Below, one piece after another: positions 1 through 5,575 of a stretch of DNA of 10,649 nucleotides. Below the pieces are notes generated by a model that was given only the letters and a program-made list of their open reading frames with translations, was not told the origin of the DNA and made no database searches. Position numbers and translations under genes: made by a program. The DNA is taken from assembly GCA_937899395.1 (NCBI GenBank), contig CALBPU010000057.1, forward strand, positions 1 through 10,649, read 5' to 3'. Numbering within the stretch: the stretch's first letter is position 1; every line of letters begins with the position of its first letter. This stretch comes from an uncultured Fretibacterium sp. GTDB lineage: Bacteria > Synergistota > Synergistia > Synergistales > Aminobacteriaceae.

Positions 1-24
1 CAATAAGTTTTTTCAGTATCAAAA
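1..24 (-). repeat. Partial spacer 11, duplicate of spacer 7
   Basis: These 24 bases, from CAATAAG to ATCAAAA, are identical to bases 245-268, the last 24 bases of the full spacer at 236-268. The remaining nine bases of this spacer lie beyond the window edge. The two copies are exactly 244 bp apart, which is four 61-bp repeat-spacer units. Confidence 0.95.
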
Positions 25-235
25 GGATCACCCCCACGTGTGTGGGGAAAAGCTTCAACGCTGAATATATTACATCAATGCACCAGGATCACCCCCACGT
101 GTGTGGGGAAAAGTTGTCTTTATCGCTTTGATAGTCAACTAGCCACGGATCACCCCCACGTGTGTGGGGAAAAGTTGCCATATCATCGGTCTTAGGAAGT
201 TCACTTGGGATCACCCCCACGTGTGTGGGGAAAAG

Positions 236-268
236 ACCACTTCACAATAAGTTTTTTCAGTATCAAAA
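236..268 (-). repeat. Spacer 7 (counted from the leader), duplicated at 1-24
   Basis: A full 33-bp spacer between the repeats at 208-235 and 269-296. It is the most A+T-rich of the full spacers (9 of 33 G+C). Its last 24 plus-strand bases recur at 1-24. The spacers flanking it on the leader side (297-329) do not match the spacer flanking the other copy on its leader side (53-85), which sets one boundary of the duplicated block. Confidence 0.95.
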
Positions 269-662
269 GGATCACCCCCACGTGTGTGGGGAAAAGCTTA
301 ATCTGCCGTAAAGTAAAGCAGCCGCCTGAGGATCACCCCCACGTGTGTGGGGAAAAGGGACTTTCAGCGATTTTAATGACGGGTCTGCTGGGATCACCCC
401 CACGTGTGTGGGGAAAAGGCTCAGCAGATTTCTGGTTCGCGTGTGTCGATAGGATCACCCCCACGTGTGTGGGGAAAAGCGAAGAGGCAAGGAGGCGCAG
501 GGCGAATGAATAGGATCACCCCCACGTGTGTGGGGAAAAGTTGAGAAAAGGGTACGGGAGATTGACCGGCAAAGGATCACCCCCACGTGTGTGGGGAAAA
601 GGCCGCTTTCCCTCAAAACGTTCTTGGCGAGTTAGGATCACCCCCACGTGTGTGGGGAAAAG

Positions 663-707
663 ACTAAATAAACCCGCTTAAAACCTAAAATTCCCACTCT
701 TAATAAG
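663..707 (-). promoter_or_regulatory. CRISPR leader candidate
   Basis: This 45-bp A+T-rich gap separates the cas2-DEDDh stop codon from the first repeat. Read on the minus strand it ends in GGGTTTATTTAGT directly before the repeat. That resembles the GGTTATGTTTAGA end of the E. coli type I-E leader as I recall it, and so supports both the leader assignment and the array direction. A -35-like TTGACT (complement of 706-711) overlaps the cas2 stop codon, but the matching -10 (TTAGGT at 683-688 or TAGGTT one base on) is weak. The functional leader and promoter may therefore reach into the 3' end of the cas2 gene, or the array may be read through from the cas operon. I see no convincing IHF-type site. 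Confidence 0.6.
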
Positions 708-1574
708 TCAAAATTCCTTCAACTTTTCAAATATTTTATATGTCAATAAACAGTCATCCGATGCTCTATGTAATTTATTGTACTCTACGCTAAAAAATTT
801 TGCAAGCGTTTTCAAATCATACCCTTCATTACAATCAATATTCTTACGCGCTATTCTCATTGTATCGATTGTGTCGTTTCTCATTATTGGCATTCCGTAT
901 TTAATGAAAGCACTTTGCAAAAATCTTAAATCAAATTGTATATTATGACCTACTAATTCATTTTCACCGCAAAATTTTCTAAATTCCTCTATCGCCTCCC
1001 TAATTTCTATTCCATCTTGCGCTAACATTTCATCCGTAATTCCTGTTAACTCTATGATTTTTTTGGGTAAAGGCTTTTCATATTTAACTAAAACCGAAAA
1101 AAGTTCCCCGATTTTTCCTCCTTCAATCCTAACAGCACCAATTTCTATTATTTGATCACTATATTGTAAACCAGTCGTCTCAATATCTATTACAACATAA
1201 TTTTCTTGAGAATATAATGGTTTCTTTTTACGTTGTGAAAGTTTATTTATATGTTGTTGTTCAAATTTTGAAAGTTTACTATCTGTCGGTTTTTCTTTAT
1301 CAGGATAACGGCGTAACACTAATTTTATTCCGTCATAATCTATCGGCTCCCAATCAGCATTATGAATCCTAAAATCTAGTTTCTGCTCATTATTACTGCT
1401 AAAGACCATTGTAGCTCTGCCGTTCTTAATATTTTCGCATATACGTTTCCAGACACCGTCTCTTACTCTAGCATTAAGATTTCCGACAAACACTCCCGTG
1501 TCAATCTCAAACAGCCATTTTGTTAAATCTCCTCTTAATTTTGGAGGACAACTAGTCAATGTAATTACAACCAT
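708..1574 (-). CDS. cas2: Cas2e fused to a DnaQ-like DEDDh exonuclease
   Basis: Adaptation protein of 288 aa. Residues 1-91 are a Cas2e domain, with the family signature around CPPKLRG (9-15) and GVFVGN (27-32). A lysine-rich linker of about 34 residues (92-125) follows. Residues 126-288 are a 3'-5' DEDDh exonuclease: ExoI DIETTG with D130 and E132, ExoII GHNIQFD with D215, and ExoIII HRASDD with H269 and D274. E. coli Cas2 is only about 94 aa and lacks this domain. In the family, Cas2 dimerises and bridges two Cas1 dimers; in the S. thermophilus fusion the DnaQ domain is reported to trim prespacer 3' ends before integration, and the same role is inferred here. All five catalytic residues are present. 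The start is preceded by GAGGA lying in the last codons of cas1, five bases upstream, so the two are probably translationally coupled. Confidence 0.96.
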   Translation of the reverse strand: MVVITLTSCPPKLRGDLTKWLFEIDTGVFVGNLNARVRDGVWKRICENIKNGRATMVFSSNNEQKLDFRIHNADWEPIDYDGIKLVLRRYPDKEKPTDSKLSKFEQQHINKLSQRKKKPLYSQENYVVIDIETTGLQYSDQIIEIGAVRIEGGKIGELFSVLVKYEKPLPKKIIELTGITDEMLAQDGIEIREAIEEFRKFCGENELVGHNIQFDLRFLQSAFIKYGMPIMRNDTIDTMRIARKNIDCNEGYDLKTLAKFFSVEYNKLHRASDDCLLTYKIFEKLKEF

Positions 1575-1579
1575 TGCTG

Positions 1580-2521
1580 TTAATCCTCATAATATTGTTT
1601 ACCGTAATCTACTGTTCCTGCTTTATCATCCCAAAGATACATAACTTTTTCTTCACTTTCTGAATTTTCAGGATTGAGAATGTATTTGATATCACGTACC
1701 ATTCGTTCTAAAAGACGTGTTTCAGCCATTTCATCACGAACTCTAAGTCTTACAGCTCTTGAAATTTCTGAAACATCTTCAGATGGAGGTTTAGCAGCAA
1801 TTTCAAATGCTATAGGCACTGTAATTTCCATTTTATATAAATCAGCTATATCGTAAACAAATGAAAGTTCGTGTCCTACATGCACAAATCCTAATGCAGG
1901 GGAACATCCTATTGCACAAATTACAGCATGTGCAAGTCCGTATAAACAAGCATGAGCCGCAGAAAGTGTTTGATTGATAAGATCTGACGCAGTGAAATCT
2001 TCAGGATCATATTCCCTGCCGTTCCATTCTACGCCCCATTTCTTTGACTCTTGCTTGTATATTTTTCTAACTCTGCTTCCTTCTTTGCCTCTGAGTTGTT
2101 GCACTGTTAAATCTGAAACATTTTCATCGGGAAAACGCATTACATACATTTTTCTAACAACTTCTGCATGTTTACGTTGATTAGATACAAGTTCAGCTTG
2201 TTTAAGAATTAATCTTGAACTGTGTGTTAAAGGCCTGCCTCCTGCATAATAACGAACTCCGTGTTCACCTATCCAACACACACTTATTCCAGAATCTCCT
2301 ATTAATTCCATAGCTCTGTGGCTAACATCAGTGCCTGGGCCAAGCATTAACACAGAAATTACTGCTGATGGAATATGCACAATTCCTTTATCATCTAATA
2401 CTGTTATTGCACTGTCTTGACGATTTATTTTGCAATGATCCAGATAAAGAAATGTCATTCTGTCAGCAATCTGTGGCAAATCCTGAATATCAGGACGAAT
2501 CATTCCAGAAATTTCTGCCAT
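1580..2521 (-). CDS. cas1: Cas1e, CRISPR integrase
   Basis: Metal-dependent integrase of 313 aa (E. coli Cas1 is 305) that, with Cas2, inserts new spacers at the leader-repeat junction. The active-site residues known from E. coli (E141, H208, D218, D221) align here with E147 in LRGKEGSRVR, H214 in GFVHVG, and D224 and D227 in SFVYDIAD. The N-terminal beta-rich domain covers roughly residues 1-100 and the helical catalytic domain the rest; the last 30 residues are charged and probably flexible. It lies 9 bp after cas6e and 5 bp before cas2-DEDDh. The start is fixed by a perfect AGGAGG five bases upstream; a second ATG four bases earlier is out of frame and too close to that site. Nothing suggests damage. 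Confidence 0.98.
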   Translation of the reverse strand: MAEISGMIRPDIQDLPQIADRMTFLYLDHCKINRQDSAITVLDDKGIVHIPSAVISVLMLGPGTDVSHRAMELIGDSGISVCWIGEHGVRYYAGGRPLTHSSRLILKQAELVSNQRKHAEVVRKMYVMRFPDENVSDLTVQQLRGKEGSRVRKIYKQESKKWGVEWNGREYDPEDFTASDLINQTLSAAHACLYGLAHAVICAIGCSPALGFVHVGHELSFVYDIADLYKMEITVPIAFEIAAKPPSEDVSEISRAVRLRVRDEMAETRLLERMVRDIKYILNPENSESEEKVMYLWDDKAGTVDYGKQYYED

Positions 2522-2526
2522 TCATG

Positions 2527-2532
2527 CCTCCT
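2527..2532 (-). promoter_or_regulatory. Shine-Dalgarno site of cas1, overlapping the cas6e stop
   Basis: On the minus strand the perfect AGGAGG begins with the last two bases of the cas6e TAG stop codon and ends five bases before the cas1 ATG. A ribosome terminating on cas6e would sit on this site, so cas1 translation is probably coupled to cas6e. Confidence 0.75.
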
Positions 2533-3172
2533 AAACGTGAATTATAGTTAATAATCCCATTCCATAGGCTTTACCTCTGCCAATTCCATTAATAAGTGCT
2601 TCACGGAATAATTCAACATTTGTAATTGTTAAAATTCCTTCAAATGTAACTGAAAGAAGAGAAATTCTATGACCATCACTTTTAGTAAAAATTTTCCACT
2701 TATTTTGAACAACATCAAAATCATCATATAAAAGTTGAAAACCGTGTCTTTCAGCACGATTAAGCAGCCATTTTTTTTGCTCTTCAACGATTTCGCAGGC
2801 TTGAATTTTTCCCTGACCATTATTTCCCTGATGAGATTTACGCACTGTTGGATTAGCAGTTAGACGAAATTTCCAAGTGCTTTCATCAGTCAAATTATTT
2901 AATAACGTGTCATAATTTTTTGTCTCCCAATCATTTTCAGACGGTGAAAACTGTTGACAAAATGATGTAAAATTCGGCTCTTCTTTGCTTAAAATCAACA
3001 AATATAAAGCATCTTTGAGATTATCAATCCGCCATAAATGACGAGTCCTTTCACCTGGAAAACAAATGCTTAAAGCTCCATGAAAGCGATTCAAAGATGT
3101 TAAAGCCCGCATAGTGTCGCGATTAAAATCAGAGTTATTGTTGTCAAGCAACAAAATTCTTGATAAATACAT
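2531..3172 (-). CDS. cas6e: Cas6e (CasE/Cse3), pre-crRNA endoribonuclease
   Basis: Cleaves the pre-crRNA 3' of each repeat hairpin and stays bound to the 3' stem as the head of Cascade. The 213-aa product (E. coli CasE 199) starts MYLSRILL, as CasE proteins typically do. It has the candidate catalytic histidine H31 in NRFHGAL, the FRLTANP segment at 102-108, and the C-terminal glycine-rich loop GIGRGKAYGMGLL at 196-208 that is the hallmark of the family. The two ferredoxin-like folds would be about residues 1-95 and 100-213. The start has AGGAG eight bases upstream, inside the last codons of cas5e, and the gap to cas5e is only 3 bp. The substrate is evident in the array: a 6-bp G/C-rich stem with a 4-nt loop. 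Confidence 0.97.
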   Translation of the reverse strand: MYLSRILLLDNNNSDFNRDTMRALTSLNRFHGALSICFPGERTRHLWRIDNLKDALYLLILSKEEPNFTSFCQQFSPSENDWETKNYDTLLNNLTDESTWKFRLTANPTVRKSHQGNNGQGKIQACEIVEEQKKWLLNRAERHGFQLLYDDFDVVQNKWKIFTKSDGHRISLLSVTFEGILTITNVELFREALINGIGRGKAYGMGLLTIIHV

Positions 3173-3175
3173 TTT

Positions 3176-3919
3176 TTATTCTCCTAAATTAGAAAAAACG
3201 TCATGCTCAGATTTTGTTTCCGGAATTTCTTCTATTTTTTCCTCGATATTTTCTTCAATCACTTCTTCAATCTTTTGCTCAACATAAGCCAATTCTTGAA
3301 CAGGACGTAAAGCAAATTTTCGGTGTTTTTGACTGAAAGATATTGGAAGATCCCGTAATACAGAAGAAGGATTAGGGATTTCAGCATCAATAATTAAACG
3401 AAGTTTTCCATCGTATTTATTACGCAAATGTTTTTGCTGCCATTTGGGAAGCTGCCACGGTTCTTTTTGTAAAGCCTCAACGAGTGAAAGTTCCCTAATC
3501 CCCAATACAAGAGGCATTGTAGGAACACATGCACGTCTGCCAAGATATAAAGGGAATACAGGAGCTTTTAATGCTGCTTCAAGCTCCTTTAATAACTCAA
3601 TGTCATTAGTTTCAAGACCTGCCAAAAAAATCGCATCAGCTAAATAAAAACGGTTTGTAATATGGCTCTCTTGTTTTTTCGTTTGAGCTTTAGCTGTGTG
3701 AAAATCTGTTAATAAATCCCCTTCTTTATCTACTCTAACTCCGAAATTCAGAGATGTTAAACGGTCTAAAGGTTCATCACGTGAAAAGCCAAGAGCTGCC
3801 GCAAGTAATCCTATAACGCCGCTTTTTGTGGGAAAATCATTAGTTCTGCGAGTCTCAAATTTTGAGTCAATTCCCCAAGATTGAAGAGGGCCTGCAAGCC
3901 TCAACAATAATGTAGCCAT
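3176..3919 (-). CDS. cas5e: Cas5e (CasD), Cascade subunit binding the crRNA 5' handle
   Basis: Caps the foot of Cascade by gripping the crRNA 5' handle and contacting Cas8e and the last Cas7e. The 247-aa product shows the Cas5 N-terminal signature LAGPLQSWG (8-16), the glycine-rich PTKSGVIGLLAAALG (30-44), FYLADAIF (91-98) and PLYLGRRACVPTMPL (123-137). It is about 23 residues longer than E. coli CasD (224). The excess is a Glu-rich tail around 214-234, built of near-repeats IEEVIEE, NIEEKIEE and followed by a short polar end. The ATG shares one base with the cas7e stop (TAATG) and has GAGGTGA just upstream, so translation is coupled. The tail may be a helix or disordered; I know of no role for it. 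Confidence 0.97.
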   Translation of the reverse strand: MATLLLRLAGPLQSWGIDSKFETRRTNDFPTKSGVIGLLAAALGFSRDEPLDRLTSLNFGVRVDKEGDLLTDFHTAKAQTKKQESHITNRFYLADAIFLAGLETNDIELLKELEAALKAPVFPLYLGRRACVPTMPLVLGIRELSLVEALQKEPWQLPKWQQKHLRNKYDGKLRLIIDAEIPNPSSVLRDLPISFSQKHRKFALRPVQELAYVEQKIEEVIEENIEEKIEEIPETKSEHDVFSNLGE

Positions 3920-4977
3920 TAATTCACCTCATTAGTTATAATTTCATGAAGCTGTGTTAAAAACTCGTTGATGTTCTTTTTCTCTGCACCTAAAATTTCA
4001 TCATTGCCGATTACAAAACTATATTTAGGCTGACTGCAATAATTATCGTAAATTTCTTTTGCATAATCAAAGAGTTTAGTTTTTGATTCACTCACAAAAC
4101 CTTCTTTACCTTTTACAGGTTCTTCAAATGCCCCTGAGAAATTGACGGGCTGATCTTCTCGAACAGTAACGTATATTAAATCAGGTAAAGTTCTGTTAGC
4201 ATAAGAATTTTGTTTACCTGTCGGCATTGAGAAAATGAAAGCTCTTGCAAATCCCTCTACAGCATCAGCTACGTCAGTTCCTATTGTCTTAAAAAGATCC
4301 ATAACATTAACAGTTGCGTAACGATATAATGTTGAGGAATTAAATTCCATTGTCCCTAAATGCCCTGCACCTGCATTATCAAGTTTTGAGCAATCATCAA
4401 GTGCAGTGAAATAATCATATTCACTCTCAACAGCGTGTGTTGAAATACTGTGAGCAACTTGGCATGAAGCATCAACATTCAGATTAACATCATCAGCTAC
4501 CATTCTTCCGAATAAAGACATATCAACAGAAGGTAACGAATTTAACGCTTCTTTATATTTCTTTTTGTCTTTTTCATCATTTAATACAAGTTCAGCGAGT
4601 TTTTCAACTTGTAAAGCACTTATAAAGAATAACGCGCCTGTTGTATTGTCCTTTTTATCCCCTATTTTTTTGAGACCGGCATTTGTAAGAGCTTCTGTAG
4701 CTTTTTTCATAGCTTTTTCCTCATCAAAACCTGCAGCAACTAATTTATCAGCAATAAGTTTAGCTACATATTTAGTACGGAAACCTAATTTTTCGTCATC
4801 AAAAATTTCTTTGAACATTACTCTGACGGCATGTTTCCATGATTGACTCGAAACTCTTGAACGATTAACTCCGCCGTAAAAAGCTGTTTTGGGTCTACCT
4901 GTGTCATCGCGATTAACGCAGCTCGGCGGTACAGTTTGAATAACGTGAAAATCCACATATAATCTTTTATTGCTCAT
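3919..4977 (-). CDS. cas7e: Cas7e (CasC/Cse4), Cascade backbone subunit
   Basis: Six copies of this RRM-fold protein form the crRNA-binding backbone in type I-E Cascade. The product is 352 aa (E. coli CasC 363). Family signatures are clear: FHVIQTVPPSCVNRDD (10-25), the glycine- and serine-rich FYGGVNRSRVSSQSWKHAVR (33-52), VDMSLFGRMVADD (151-163) with AHSISTHAVESEYDYF (175-190), and AGHLGTMEFNSSTLYRY (204-220). PTGKQNSYANRTLPD at 252-266 is also typical. The start overlaps the end of cse2 by 11 bp and is preceded by AAGGAGG nine bases upstream, inside cse2. The product looks full-length and intact. Confidence 0.98.
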   Translation of the reverse strand: MSNKRLYVDFHVIQTVPPSCVNRDDTGRPKTAFYGGVNRSRVSSQSWKHAVRVMFKEIFDDEKLGFRTKYVAKLIADKLVAAGFDEEKAMKKATEALTNAGLKKIGDKKDNTTGALFFISALQVEKLAELVLNDEKDKKKYKEALNSLPSVDMSLFGRMVADDVNLNVDASCQVAHSISTHAVESEYDYFTALDDCSKLDNAGAGHLGTMEFNSSTLYRYATVNVMDLFKTIGTDVADAVEGFARAFIFSMPTGKQNSYANRTLPDLIYVTVREDQPVNFSGAFEEPVKGKEGFVSESKTKLFDYAKEIYDNYCSQPKYSFVIGNDEILGAEKKNINEFLTQLHEIITNEVN

Positions 4978-5575
4978 TTTTATTTTCCTCCTTATTATTG
5001 AATGCTAAAGTGCTATAAAATTTTCTTCCCCAGTTAATTTTGACTCTTTGAGAAGATTCTTCAAAATTTATTTCGTAAAGTTGTTTTGCAAGCAGTGCAT
5101 AATCTAAAGCGATTGAGTTTGCACTTAAAAGCTGAATAACACTTCTAAGATAATATGCTAAATCTTTTGGAGAAGTTGCCGTTACAACAAGATTCAAACG
5201 TTTTGCTATGCGTTCTTCACTTTCATCGCCTTCAATCTTTACTAGATTTGCAGCTGCTTCACCTAAAGAAACATTTTCCTTGTGCATACACTCTTTTTCA
5301 GAATCATATCCTTGTTGATGAAGTGCATATAATGTTAAAGCTGTATAGATTGCCCATTCAGAATAAGATGCTGCACCTGTACCGAACAATTCTTCAGGTA
5401 GATTATTGAAAATTAAGCCCCATAATTCCGGAAGTTCACCCGGCCTTTTACCAACACCGCGACGGATATTTGCCAGCATAGCTCTCCCTGTTCCGGTATT
5501 TGCTTTACTGTGCAGATATTCAAGCTTACCGTAAACATAGCCATAAATTTTATTAGCCTTGCTTACTTTTTTCAT
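4967..5575 (-). CDS. cse2: Cse2 (CasB/Cas11e), Cascade small subunit
   Basis: Two copies form the belly of Cascade and stabilise the R-loop and the displaced strand. The 202-aa all-helical product (E. coli CasB 160) shows RAMLANIRRG (31-40) with PGELPELW (45-52), YTALTLYALHQQG (77-89), LAYYLRSVIQLL with IALDYALLAKQL (139-166) and the closing NWGRKFY (181-187). I place the start at the ATG at 5575-5573, which has AGGTGA five bases upstream. The reading frame stays open to 5629, but that upstream stretch lies inside the conserved C-terminal part of cas8e. The true overlap with cas8e is then 23 bp and the overlap with cas7e 11 bp. Residues 101-125 are acidic and poorly conserved in my judgement, which may explain the extra length. 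Confidence 0.95.
   Translation of the reverse strand: MKKVSKANKIYGYVYGKLEYLHSKANTGTGRAMLANIRRGVGKRPGELPELWGLIFNNLPEELFGTGAASYSEWAIYTALTLYALHQQGYDSEKECMHKENVSLGEAAANLVKIEGDESEERIAKRLNLVVTATSPKDLAYYLRSVIQLLSANSIALDYALLAKQLYEINFEESSQRVKINWGRKFYSTLAFNNKEENKNEQ

Larger units (their letters stand above)
1..662 (-). CRISPR. Type I-E CRISPR array, leader-proximal part (truncated at window edge)
   Basis: Eleven identical 28-bp repeats start at 25, 86, 147, 208, 269, 330, 391, 452, 513, 574 and 635. They are separated by ten spacers of exactly 33 bp; a partial spacer fills 1-24. Read on the minus strand, each repeat is a 5-nt flank CTTTT, a stem CCCCAC, a loop ACAC, the stem GTGGGG and a 7-nt tail GTGATCC. 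The 5/7 flank lengths, the 6-bp stem and the GTGATCC end match type I-E repeats as I know them (E. coli; S. thermophilus CRISPR4), so the array is transcribed leftward, in the same direction as the cas genes. The leader end is therefore at 662 and the newest spacer is 602-634. The 7-8 nt after the stem would become the crRNA 5' handle after Cas6e cleavage. No repeat is degenerate, so the distal (oldest) end lies off the left edge. Confidence 0.97.

Noticed and set aside
205..513. Open reading frame of 102 codons on the plus strand
   Set aside because: It runs through five CRISPR repeats and their spacers; its repeated peptide is just the translated repeat.
53..634. Self-targeting of the cas genes or integrase remnant by a spacer
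   Set aside because: Reading the spacers against the window by eye I found no long match apart from the duplicated spacer; a proper search of the whole genome was not possible.
1..662. Array transcribed rightward, with the leader off the left edge
   Set aside because: The plus-strand repeat would have a 7-nt 5' flank and 5-nt 3' flank, the reverse of type I-E; the minus reading gives the known GTGATCC end and puts the leader beside cas2.
741..746. Perfect TTGACA -35 as the main CRISPR promoter
   Set aside because: No acceptable -10 lies 15-19 bases downstream; it is kept only as part of the leader question.
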